A stretch of DNA of 64,000 nt from Cymbomonas tetramitiformis (Eukaryota > Chlorophyta > Pyramimonadophyceae > Pyramimonadales > Pyramimonadaceae), in contig LGRX02035158.1 of assembly GCA_001247695.2 (NCBI GenBank), forward strand, positions 62,001 to 126,000. The letters are read 5' to 3'. Shown here in pieces: positions 22,164 to 32,310 of this stretch. A program made the position numbers and the translations under genes. Within the stretch, counting starts at the first letter, position 1. Each line of letters starts with the position of its first letter. The notes beneath the pieces are model-generated. The model was not told the DNA's origin and searched no databases. It saw only the letters and a program-made list of their open reading frames with translations.

Positions 22164-24782
22164 CTATTCCTTAGCTACGCATAGTCCGCACAACCATGTT
22201 CCTGCTGGGATCTTGCTTAGGCTTGGACGCAAGCAAAAAATATGGAAGCCCTTATTGCACACGTCGCATAACAACATTTCATCTCCGTTGTCTTCTTCAC
22301 CGCACAGTTCGCACGATAAACTTTTAGGAACTTGCTGCGAGCATCTGGCTTCCATGTCTAGCTCTGCCATCTCGCGCGCTCGCTTGGATGCTTCCCGTTT
22401 CAGTTTCGCGGTGATCTTCCCAAGGGGTTGCCTTTTCAAGGCGCCAACCGGTTTTCTCGGGCGTCCCACTTGTGGGTGTCGGCCAATTATGTCGAGATGT
22501 TTTTCAAGAGGCGCCTTAAACTTCCCTTTGAATAAGCCAACAGCAATACTACATGCACACGTGACGCTCTCCGCGTAGATAGGGCACATACACCAGTGGT
22601 GCCCAAATTCGGTGACGTTATTAGCGTCCAATGGTCGTAAGATCACAAAAGACTTGTAGGTGTTCATGAACTGCTCGAAGGTGACAACCGTCGCAGGAGG
22701 GTGTTCAGGGTCGCGCATAAGGGCGAGGAACTTTACCACAAGGGGAGCAATCTCTTTCCTTTTATCCGCGATAGTGGAAGCACTCAACTTCTCGAAGGTC
22801 TTAAGGGAGGGAACGACATAGGAAGGACTGTCTGTAACCCCCAAGACGCCGGTCGTGCGCGTCATAAGCTCGAGCATGTTGTTGTCAATCATAAGAAGCG
22901 CCTCCCGCCAAATAGCTTGTGTAATAACTGGAGTCGTAGGTATTGGGTGTTGCCCGTCGTAGATCGTCTCCTCGTGCATGTATTTTAGCGCAGAAGGATG
23001 GAATACCTCGAGTTGGAGTTGCTTACGCAGGGTCATCTCGTCTTTCACGTGTCTATTCACGCACTCGGGACTATTCTGCGTAGATTGGATCCCTTCTGGC
23101 ATGAAGCCAAGAACCCACCCACCCCACTTGCCCCACCAAGTCTCCACGAACCAGTTGCAAATATACTCTTCATCACGCTTGTATAGATCGATGAAGAGCT
23201 TGAATGCACTATCACGAGCACCAACGATGGTGATGTTGTGTATATCCGTAACGCCCTGCTTGAAGCCGTTAACGTTATGCGCGTCGTTGAATAGCGCGGT
23301 CTTCTCGTTAAGCTTCATCATGCAATGCGACCAACATATCCCTTGCGTAATCTCTTCCGCGACAAGTGTACAGAGGTTCGTAGGTAACCTCAAGTGCTCT
23401 AGAACATGCGTGATGGTTTCCGGAAGCTTGGCGTTAGCGTTGAAGAAAGCGAGGGAGTGATCCAAAGTATGATAACGAGGTTGCCACACTTTCTGGAAAC
23501 CAAGTTGCATAGCCGCGATCAAGCAAAAGTCCACTATTTGCGAAGCATAGGCGTCCTCGTGCGATTTGATGGCGAGCGCCCCGAGACGAAAACGCTTATC
23601 CAAGTACGAAGACCCGTTGCATTCAAGGGGTAAGCCTTGCCAGTTCGTCTTGTACGTGTCGTCGCGTGAGCGGTGATCCTTTGCGAGAAGTACCTCGAGT
23701 TTCCCCCAAGTGGTGTAAATCACGCACCACCTTTTGCGTTTCTGCGCTGCGACATAATCCTTGACGAGTTCGGTGTAGTTCTTGTAAAGGGCACGCAAGT
23801 TAAACTTCCCTTTGTAAAACCTTTTCGAACGCGTACTCCACCCTTGGACGACAAGCATGTTCTCTAAGATATGCACGAAGTACTCAGCAGACTCGCAAGC
23901 AAGAATTGAGATGAAATGTGCTTGAAGGTTCCGTTCATAAACGGAAAAGTCTTCATTCCAACCCGCCAGCTTCCAAGTATTAAGCTCATCTTGGGTTGCT
24001 TGGGCTTCGAAAGGAATAGGAGGCAGGGTGTTCGCGGAATTCTCGGCGTAATGTTCCACGGGTTCGAAGCCGCTCGGTTGGAGTACTTGTCCTTCAAACA
24101 TGCAAAGCGTCCCCGCCGTTTTGCGATCGGTCACGGGGATGGCCAACAAGTTGGAGGTCTGGCAAACCTCCATGAACTGACCGCATGTCTTTATGGTTCT
24201 AAGCTCCAAGATTTGTTTGCGATTGTTGTACACAAAGCTCTTTATGACCTTGTAATCAACGACGTCATCGTCTTCCATGGCTGTGGTGACTGCGGTACTA
24301 AGCTTCTTAAAAATGGCTTTAGGCGGAAGCTTTTCCTTGATCGCCTCCTTACACTTGTCCTTTAAATCTTTCGACATACCCTTTCCTATGAAATAAGTAT
24401 GGTCGTGTGTCCCACGGGTGTACATGTTGCATGGAATAGTAGGGCATAAGGTCGTTCCCTTGACAATTTTGTAGTAAACCTGACAACCGTGTGTATGCTG
24501 TAAAGCACACCTGAAGTTTTGAGTCACGGAACCGTTTTTTTTCGACCTATAATCCTTGCCAGACTTGGTCACACCCTCGAGGCTCAAGGTTTCCATCTTC
24601 TCTGTGCACTCTACATACGATACACCATTGAGGACGGTACTCCACACTAAGGGGACACGGGTACGTTTCGACTTTTCCATGTGGTTAACGAGGAATTCCT
24701 CTTCATCCTCTTCATCCGAATGATATATATCTTCCACATTTTTTCCCGGGCTTGTGAACTCAAAGTCGTCGGCCGCAGCCAT
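22164..24782 (-). CDS. MULE-like transposase with SWIM-like and PHD zinc fingers
   Basis: I chose the ATG at 24782 (MAAADDFEF); an in-frame ATG at 24845 is possible. About 870 residues, no stops. The N-terminus has a FLYWCH/WRKY-like DNA-binding segment (CALQHTHGCQVYYKI, then GTHDHTYF). The middle has the catalytic-core landmark CWSHCMMKLNEK, equivalent to the C..H after the second Asp in Mutator transposases, then WWGKWGGW and STQNSPECVNRHVKDE, where the catalytic Glu is expected. A SWIM-like cluster HWCMCPIYAESVTCAC follows. The C-terminus is a PHD finger (CELCGEEDNGDEMLLC to CGLC), which usually reads histone tails and could direct chromatin targeting. The intact frame suggests recent activity. 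Confidence 0.8.
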   Translation of the reverse strand: MAAADDFEFTSPGKNVEDIYHSDEEDEEEFLVNHMEKSKRTRVPLVWSTVLNGVSYVECTEKMETLSLEGVTKSGKDYRSKKNGSVTQNFRCALQHTHGCQVYYKIVKGTTLCPTIPCNMYTRGTHDHTYFIGKGMSKDLKDKCKEAIKEKLPPKAIFKKLSTAVTTAMEDDDVVDYKVIKSFVYNNRKQILELRTIKTCGQFMEVCQTSNLLAIPVTDRKTAGTLCMFEGQVLQPSGFEPVEHYAENSANTLPPIPFEAQATQDELNTWKLAGWNEDFSVYERNLQAHFISILACESAEYFVHILENMLVVQGWSTRSKRFYKGKFNLRALYKNYTELVKDYVAAQKRKRWCVIYTTWGKLEVLLAKDHRSRDDTYKTNWQGLPLECNGSSYLDKRFRLGALAIKSHEDAYASQIVDFCLIAAMQLGFQKVWQPRYHTLDHSLAFFNANAKLPETITHVLEHLRLPTNLCTLVAEEITQGICWSHCMMKLNEKTALFNDAHNVNGFKQGVTDIHNITIVGARDSAFKLFIDLYKRDEEYICNWFVETWWGKWGGWVLGFMPEGIQSTQNSPECVNRHVKDEMTLRKQLQLEVFHPSALKYMHEETIYDGQHPIPTTPVITQAIWREALLMIDNNMLELMTRTTGVLGVTDSPSYVVPSLKTFEKLSASTIADKRKEIAPLVVKFLALMRDPEHPPATVVTFEQFMNTYKSFVILRPLDANNVTEFGHHWCMCPIYAESVTCACSIAVGLFKGKFKAPLEKHLDIIGRHPQVGRPRKPVGALKRQPLGKITAKLKREASKRAREMAELDMEARCSQQVPKSLSCELCGEEDNGDEMLLCDVCNKGFHIFCLRPSLSKIPAGTWLCGLCVAKE

Positions 24783-24981
24783 GTTACTTTCCTCTCGTTT
24801 GGCTACGCGACAACTGCTTTGTGTAACGTAGTGTAACGATGGCATGGATGCATGCACCGGTAATAGCCAGATGAGATAAAAAAAACTTAATCTAAAATCA
24901 ACATGAAAAATGGGTTAATCTAAAATCAGAGAGAAATAATCTAAAATAAATTGCCTACCGTAATAAACCATACCTTGATGT

Positions 24982-26434
24982 ACCGGATCTGGGTCGGGAG
25001 AAGAAGGATGGTGTGCCTGCCGGGATGTGTGCGATCTCCTGAAAATGGTATGTCAGAGGCCACCAGGCTGCGGATGTGGATTTCCGGAGGACCACCGTAT
25101 ACGAGGTGTTATTGGGGTCTGTCCAGAAATCATGGAGCATCTTCCTGAGCATTCTATGGATGAGAGAGTTGATGTAGGGAGGATTAGCCCAGAAAGCCTT
25201 GCCGGCCCAGAGGTGGTCCTCTGCCGGGTACTGTAGTGAGTGGTAATGCTTGCACTGTGTGTTGCCCTCGGGGTATGGAATGCCGTCCGTGTACAGGTCG
25301 GTATGGCATTCTCCGTGGGGGCTGTGCTGGGCAAACTCTCTGTATGCGGAGCGACGGACCATCCAGTCGATGGTTCCCTTCTCGGCCAGTTCTGAAGGCG
25401 GAGGCTGTAGGAGTGGTCTCCTCTGAGCTGCTGACATAGCTGACTGGAGTGTAGGTCTCCATCTCTGGGGGTGGACAATGTAGTCCCGGCCTGTGTCGTG
25501 GAGCTCGAAAATGCACATCTCATGCTGCCAGACGAGGGATATGAAGTCTGGTGAGTGGAACCCGTGGTTGATCATGTGTCTGACTGAGAGCAGGTTAGGG
25601 CCGCTCGGGTCATAGTAAGAGTCAGGGAATGCCAGTGTGGTCCATGTGCCATCAGTGTACCGGAAGTCGATGGAGGCTGTACCTATACCAGCTGGTGTGA
25701 AATCGGTGGAGGAGGCTGTCGTGAGGCTGGCGGATGTACATGGTGCTATCTGGGTGAACGACCGTCGGTCACTAAGGAGGAGGTGTGAGGCTCCAGAGTC
25801 TACTAGGAGCTCTTTGTGTGTGTTGTGGTGTCTCCGTCTCTTCTCATAGAGAGGGAAGAGTGCTGTATCATCGTCACTGAGTGGGTCGGTGAATGTGTGA
25901 CCCGTGCAGGCCGTATTACTCCCCTGGTTGCTGCCGGCCAGGGGATGAGATAGTCAATCCCGCTGTCCATGGTCGTGTTGATAATCATTAAAATCATCAT
26001 AACAACCGGACAGGTCGAGGTCCTCATCTATGTGTCTGCCACTGGTGAGGAGGTATGTGGCATACCATCCACTGGTCCTGCTCTGTGGTGTCGAGTGAGA
26101 CACTGGTACCTGGAGCTGACGGTGTGGGCTGTGTGGTGCTAGGTTGCCTCAACGGCTCGGGTGAGGTGTGAGTCCCGTGAGGTGGACTGGGGCGGGAAGG
26201 TAAAGGTTGCCGGAGGGGCAGTGGCTGCAGCTGCTGCCCACCGGTAGATATCAAAAGTGTTGTGGTGACTCTGAGGGGGTGTTGTGCCTGCATCCGTGGG
26301 CGCTGCGGTGGCGGCTGGCTGTTCCTCGGACTGAGGCGTGTGGATAGGTGGATAACCCTCGTCATCTGAGTCGCTGCTGGAGGAATCCGGGGTGAGGTCG
26401 GGCGTGTATGCGTGTCCGCGTAGTTGGCTCCTGC
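24982..26434 (-). pseudogene. Copia protease and pre-integrase region (element I)
   Basis: On the minus strand around 25835-25740 the frame reads LLVDSGASHLLLSDRRSF, the D-S-G-A active site of copia aspartic proteases. The next frame (25575-24982) continues with HMINHGFHSPDFISLVWQ and MCIFELHDTGRDY, the usual region between protease and integrase. The frame joins the integrase across the transposon's 4-bp duplication. Upstream (26434-25850) is a Ser/Pro-rich linker in shifting frames. The protease would process the Gag-Pol precursor. Confidence 0.8.
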
Positions 26435-26550
26435 CCGAAAGTACGGTAATAGTACTTTCGACGCCGAAAAAACTGTCACAAGTACTTTCACGGCATAATG
26501 TTTTAGGGGTCTTCCCATTATTTGGGGGGCTGCCAATCATATCGTATCCC

Positions 26551-26729
26551 GTCCCTAAGGCTGTTCCATTTATTGTCGCGGGGGGGGTTGGGATTGGCTC
26601 TAGGACCCCCACCTACCCGGCGGACATTTTCATGGATTCACCGGACAAAAGCATCCTCGACCCCACCCCCCACCGGACAAAACGGGAAATCCCAACCCCC
26701 ACGACAATAAATGGAACAGCCCTAAGGAC
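26551..26729. mobile_element. Hairpin MITE
   Basis: Near-perfect inverted ends of about 40 bp (AGGCTGTTCCATTTATTGTC at the left and its complement at the right, followed by G-rich and C-rich arms). No coding capacity. The target duplication is unclear because CCTAAGG at each border belongs to the inverted repeat. Confidence 0.7.
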
Positions 26730-27039
26730 CTAAACTGAGTTGTCTTATGCCCCATTGGTCGACTTTCCACTTGTAGCCTTCTCAATGGATGCTAGAAGCC
26801 AAGGGGGTAGCATTTTTTGTTACATTCCATTGTTTTGTAGTTGCTAAGATAGTGTCCTGACCTTTTGAATTTTTTAAAAGCACACATTGGCCGATGAACA
26901 AGCTGGCGATCGCTCAAATCATAACTATATATCGCATCTAATCGTGTATGTGACAATAAACCTGATGACATGATGGCATGTGTGATAAGTTGCGGGTTAA
27001 CCCCAGCCCTACAACTGTGTTGACACTAAGCGATCTTAT

Positions 27040-28229
27040 GGTAGGTTAGGGCACACTAAACTACTGAAAACTTCTGTGCCAGCAAGTCAGATCGAAGATT
27101 GCAAAGGTGTCAAAGTAAAATCATAAAACAGATTGAAGAAGCCGTTGGTGTGAAAGTACATCTCAGCACACCACCAGAGCAGTGGTGTACTGCCAGAACC
27201 AAAAGCATAACTACTCGGGGTCAAAGTCCAAAGGAGCACCGTCACCACAATGTCCACTGTAGTAGCTCACAGCACCACACTCCAGTGGGTCAGGCAGCCG
27301 GTGAGCCACCGCTGCAGCACCCAGGGAGTGCAGTACCGTACCCAGAGTGACGGGGTCCAGCTCTGTGATACCAGAGTAGATGCATAGATCCCCTCTGCAC
27401 AGCACAGGCTGCGGAGCAGCCTGACCCGATACCTGCACAGACTCGATGTCATTGGCCGCCGTGAAGGCGGCAGCTCCCACTCCCATGACTGAGATCAAGA
27501 GAATAAGAGACATGATGTAGGGCATCCCCCACGTACCCGCGTGTGCGGGGAAGCCCCATGGCGGCTTGCCACAACCATAGGTGCGGGAAGCACCACCAGA
27601 CCGAGGTGCGTGGGCAGTGGACTCCGACGCATGATTCGCCGAGATGGCCGGAGCCCGCGGCTTCACGACGAAGCTGCCGTCAGCGAGGTCCTCGTAGTCG
27701 TCGGTGTCGTAGCCGGTGAGATCAACCTGTGCGATGGCGGCGTGATTGACGGTTTGAACGAATCCAGCGAACTCACCGTCCGTCGCCGCCGTGGTGGTCA
27801 CCCGTGCCGATTGAAGTGGCACGGGTTCCACATCCTTCTCCTGCGAGACAGGCATAGCAGGGGCCGGCACGGCGGATGCCAATGCCGCCGCACCGCCTGC
27901 CGGAACCTGCTCCTCCGGCGTGATCCCCGCTGCGGCGGGGCCGCACACCAGAGCCGAAGTCTGCTGCTCGTTGCCGTCGGGAGGCGGGAAAGATGCGTGT
28001 GTGAAGTGCACCTGGTGATCACATGGCACCTGACAGGGTCGGTAAATGACCATCTAGGAATCGTCTTTTTGTGACAAAAACGATTGTTTGTTCGCGCGAA
28101 AAACGGAGACACAGCGTGTGTCACAGCACAAACCTATAGATCAGTCAGCAGTCCAGTGTTGGCCTAGGAGTCTGTCATAGGGGCCTGCACCGGGACTCCC
28201 GGTCAGGGCTGCCTATACAGATTTCAGCA
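27040..28229 (-). pseudogene. Relic of an element III-like gag plus LTR
   Basis: The minus frame 28053-27211 matches the last third of the element III Gag (ITPEEQVPAGGAA, VDLTGYDTDDYED, RTYGCGKPPWGFPAHAG, the membrane segment, and the GAPLDFDPE end). It is directly preceded by about 120 bp (28108-28229) matching the element III LTR, so the capsid and knuckle coding part has been deleted. The 3' leader (27040-27200) also matches 42150-42290. The 3' LTR is missing. Confidence 0.75.
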
Positions 28230-29050
28230 TGCTGTGGATTCTCCCAATGGGCACCCTTGTACCGAGTATCGCTCGGAGATGATTTATAACGATGTTGTGG
28301 ACTGCGAGACCCTTTTTTGGGACCCCGATCGATGTCTTAGGTGCATATTTGAGTTTTGAAGAGAGTTCAGGGCCTAGCAGACAGCGTACTAGTACGCATA
28401 CACAAGTAGCATGCCATGGATTCTCCCAATGGGCACCCTTGTACCGAGTATCGCTCGGAGATGCTTTGTAACGATGTTGTGGACTACGAAACCCATCTTT
28501 TGGGACCCCGATCGATGTCTTAGGTGCATATTTGAGTTTTAAAGAGAGTTCAGGGCCTAGCAGACAGCGTACTAGTACGCATACACAAGTACAGTAAACA
28601 CTCGATGTTAAGAAAACAGGAATCTTAGGTCAGCCTAGCAACTTTCTTATTTATATAGAGATCTTGAATATGGAGTGTTATGTGTTAAATATTGTGAAGA
28701 AATCAAAAAAGCTGGCTATTTTCTTATTGGCGGGTTTTCTTATTACTGAGTGATTACCGTAGCATGCCATGGATTCTCCCAATGGGCACCCTTGTACCGA
28801 GCATCGCTCGGAGATGATTTGTAACGATGTTGTGGACTACGAGACCCATGTTTTGGGACCCCGATCGATGTCTAAGGTGCACATTTGAGTTTTGAAGAGA
28901 GTTCAAAGCCTAGCAGACAGCGTACTAGTACGCATACACAAGTAGCATGCCATGGATTCTCCCAATGGGCACCCTTGTACCGAGTATCGCTCGGAGATGA
29001 TTTGTAACGATGTTGTGGACTACGAGACCCATTTTTGGACCTTGATCGAA
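28230..29050. repeat. Approximately 180-bp tandem repeat, four copies, one interrupted by a MITE
   Basis: Copies begin near 28230, 28409, 28764 and 28946 with AGCATGCCATGGATTCTCCC or a variant and end with GTACTAGTACGCATACACAA. Between copies 2 and 3 lies 28591-28761, a MITE with ends CAGTAAACACTC and its diverged complement, flanked by TA. No gene. Confidence 0.8.
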
Positions 29051-30081
29051 ACACCACAGCAAGACCCTACTTTTATGTTATCTTACCAGAGTAACCACTG
29101 AGTGTGTAATATGTTAGGAGTGTGCGCTGCTATCATTCTGACTTTCTGAGTGGGAATATAGTGGCCTCTACGTATTCACATTGAAGTTTAAGAAGGTCGG
29201 AAACAAAAAAATCGTGCACTCAGAGTAATTAGGCTCCAAAATTAATTTTCCTGAAATTAAATGTGGCCGTGTGTCTGGAAATCTACTGTTTAATGGTAGG
29301 GTTGATCCAAATCGGTTCTGCAAGCGGTGTGATACGAGTGCGGGCATGCACTAATGTTAATATCGATATAAATGATGTATACATCACTTTATAACTCACA
29401 TGGATCGCAATATCGAGGAAGTTATGGCAATTTGGGTTTGGGTTTGAATGTGGCCAAAATGGCATTATTGTGGAGTCTGTGACCAGCATCACGCTTGGGA
29501 GGAATGTCATAAATTGTGCAAGCTAAACATCGATTGAACCCCTCAACTCGAAGGATACTCATCTATGGTAGTATATCGAATTTTAGAAATATTAACGAGC
29601 TCTGTTCATTCACATATGCGGCCACCATGCACCCACACATGGCGTGCACCACATGGACGGTGACTATGAAAATCACGATTTTTCTGTATTTGATGAGCGC
29701 GGCCCACATCGCCACGTGTTTTGAGCCCCAACCTTTATCATAATAGCATGTAACGTAACACACATTCGAATAAGGTCCCAATAATGCACGGCACCGCTTT
29801 ACTCGACATTCTAGGCCCATTAACCGCACCTAATAACACATCTAGTCGAAAGTACTTGTGACAGTACTTTCAGAAATTAATTATTTTCTGGCTTTTCGCA
29901 CCCTAAAATTATGCTATTGATACACCAACCTAAACTTGATAACGGCACGTGTGAGTCATTTGGGAAATTAAAAAGGGTCGTAAATGAATTTTCAAAGATG
30001 TTAAACGACCCATATCACCACGTATATAAGATATTACGCAATTTTAGCAAAGTACTTGTAATAGTACTTTCCCACCGGGCA

Positions 30082-32310
30082 GTAGCCATAGTAGTCTACC
30101 CAGGCCTGGTGTACCCCTTCCAGTGTGTCGGTGCCACCCCCAGAGTCACTCATGGTGGTGGCGGTGGGGGCTTTAGGAGGAAGAGTGTTGTCTCCCAGGC
30201 CCCTGTCTGTCATATCTGAGTCCAGGTGTGCTTCGGTGTCACCGCCAAAGTCTCTCATGGCGGTGACGGTGGGGACCTCGGAGGGAATGGTGCCATCCTC
30301 CGGGTCCCTGTGCACAGCGCCATAGGAGCCGTGGTGGTGCCGGTGTCAGAGCCGGTGCTTGTTGTGTGGGTGATGACGTCGGTATAAATTGGTGTCACCA
30401 CCAGAGCCCGTGGGGTGGTTGGTGACGGGTTGTTCGGGATCACCACCTGATGTAGGTGTATGGTGTCTAGGAGCAGAGCCGGGGCTGGCGTCACCACCGG
30501 AGCCTGTGAGGTGGGTGGTGATGGGCTGCTCGGGATCACCACCTGGTGCAGGTGTGTGGTGTCCAGGAGCAGAGCCGAGGTTGGTGTCACCACCGGAGCC
30601 TGTAAGGTGGGTGGTGACGTGGTGTTCGGGGTTTGGCCAGGTGAAGGACAGTGAGTCAGCCGTCGGGCTGTGACGGAGGTGGGGTGTCAGCGCCCAGGCA
30701 GAGTCTCTAGGTAGTGTTACTGTGGCCTGAAAGGGGGGGGGCATCTGTCTCAGTGCTGTCCGGGTGCCGAGCCCAAATGAGGGATCGTGTGAACTGGAAG
30801 CACCGGTACAGGATGATTACTGCTGCAACCATTGCTGTGAACATCCACAGAGCTGCTGAAGCTGAGTAGTGGATCAGCGGGACAATGGTGGAAGATATGG
30901 TGGTGTAGTCTGAGCCGAGGGGTTCACCAGGGAGGGTTGCCTGAAGAGGTGGGGTGCCGTGCTGCTGGGGGGCAGGGTTGGGCGCACTGGTGAAGGCTCC
31001 CTGTGGGAGCTCCATAGAGTGTGAGTCCCGTTGGAGTGTGGTCACCTGTGGAGGAGCCTGAAGCTCGGCAGACTCGGTCTGTGTGACAATCTGTGAGTTG
31101 CAGTCCATGAAAATGGCTGTCTGGGCTGAGGTAGCGGTGTAGTCTGTGGGGTCAGTCTGCGTGCTGGCTGATCGGTGAAGTTGTGGCTGAGCATGTCTCT
31201 GTTTCTGCTTCTGTTTGTACCTTCTCCGCTTCCTGGACTTATAGGAGCCGGAGCTGGAGGCACCACGACTGGACTGAGCACATGAACCGGAGGTGAGTGT
31301 AGGTCCGGAGTCTGACTGTCCCACTGAGAACGAGCCCAGGAGTGTCGTGCCTGCTGTATAGGCGTCCTGTGGCGTCTGCTTAGGCGGCTGCTGAGGCGGC
31401 TGCTGAGGCGGCATGGCAGCTGCTGTGGGCCCTCTTTGCGGGGGGGGTTAGGGTCAGCTTGTGGGGTATGTCGAGAGCTGAGAGGAGGTTGCAGGGCCTG
31501 GTCGTGACAGTGGCTGGCCGGTGAGTCAGTGGAGGCTGGTTCGATCTGCAAGGCGTGGTATGGGTTGGGTGTATGAAACACCATCAGGGAGTCACGTGCG
31601 GCAGGCGGTGCCCACTGCTGTGAGGCTGAGTGGGGGTCTCTGAGGGCGGGGTACTCCTCCTCGTCACTCCAGTCTGTGGGAGGAGGGAGGCTGGAATAGG
31701 CAGCTGCTGCATTTGTGGGTCGCTGCTGCTGGGGTTGCTGGGTGTCCCGGTGGTCAGTGGGCAGAGGCTGCTGAGTGGATGGGTCCTGCTGCTGTGCCTG
31801 GTGTGGAACAGCCGTAGGTGTTGCCTGAGCCGACTGAGTGGAGGCCTGTGGCTGGCGCGCCTGTCCAAGCTGTGCTGTAGCTGGCTGTGCGGCTGCAGGC
31901 GGTGCCGTACCGGGGTGTGTGTTTGCCAGTGCCTCCATCTGTGCACTGATGTGACCCAACTCTTGCTGGAACACCTCCAGTGTCACACCTGGGATCTGTG
32001 TAGCCTGTCCCGGAGGTGCCTGTACTGCCGTGGCGGTGTGGGCTGCCTGAGGTGGGGGTGCAGCCGGTGGGGGTGCAGCTGGAGGTACTGTGTGCTGCGG
32101 GGAGGGCGGTGGAGGTTGCTTCGGGGGAGGTGGTGCAGAGGAGGTGCCGCCGAAACTGGCCCGGTTCCTGCCAGCATAGTGCATCGCCGGCTTGTGGTGC
32201 TTGACCCATATGTCAGCCTTCTGGGCTATGGTGGCAGGACAAGCCGACCTGCCAAGTGAGTGGTGGATTGTGGTGCCGTGCATGTAGAAGCAGCACCTAC
32301 AGGGGACCAT
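30082..32310 (-). pseudogene. Element I gag: zinc cluster, Pro/Gln-rich linker and membrane segment
   Basis: It begins at the ATG at 32310 with a Cys/His cluster (PCRCCFYMHGTTIHH). A long Pro/Gln/Ala-rich low-complexity part follows to about 31420. The next frame (31414-30707) contains a hydrophobic stretch, LWMFTAMVAAVIILYRCF, a likely membrane helix. At 30390-30640 an approximately 95-bp minisatellite repeats three times (TGSGGD...DPEQP units). Several frameshifts are present. The part between capsid and protease is much longer than in usual copia Gag proteins. Confidence 0.55.

Larger units (their letters stand above)
15920..24981. mobile_element. MULE-like DNA transposon with methyltransferase and 2OG-oxygenase genes
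   Basis: The element proper is 15924-24977. Its ends are inverted, CAAGGTATGGTTTA, and the similarity extends inward through repeated ATTTTAGATTA blocks (16185-16260 and 24880-24960) after allowing for a MITE in the left end. The target duplication is ATGT (15920-15923, 24978-24981); removing the element and one copy restores the copia frame. Six genes: Cys-rich A (16355-17095 +), methyltransferase B (17092-19095 -), oxygenase C (19656-20883 +), Cys-rich D (21061-21567 -), Cys-rich E (21766-22050 +), transposase (22164-24782 -). The shared inverted ends and lack of gaps put all six inside one unit. Confidence 0.85.
26435..30081. mobile_element. Inserted block with AGTACTTTC inverted repeats, holding smaller repeats
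   Basis: It interrupts element I between protease and gag. The left edge has GAAAGTACGGTAATAGTACT and, 30 bp on, GTCACAAGTACTTTC. The right edge has GAAAGTACTTGTGACAGTAC at about 29845 and AGTACTTGTAATAGTACTTT ending near 30081, in inverted orientation to the left. I could not fix a target duplication. Inside are a hairpin MITE (26551-26729), a gag-LTR relic (27040-28229), an approximately 180-bp tandem array (28230-29050) and a TA MITE. The stretch 29051-29840 shows no gene. Confidence 0.5.

Noticed and set aside
15920..24981. KDZ-type transposon, because KDZ elements are known to carry TET/JBP oxygenases
   Set aside because: The transposase shows a SWIM-like cluster and Mutator-type C..H core, and the oxygenase motifs do not by themselves identify TET/JBP.
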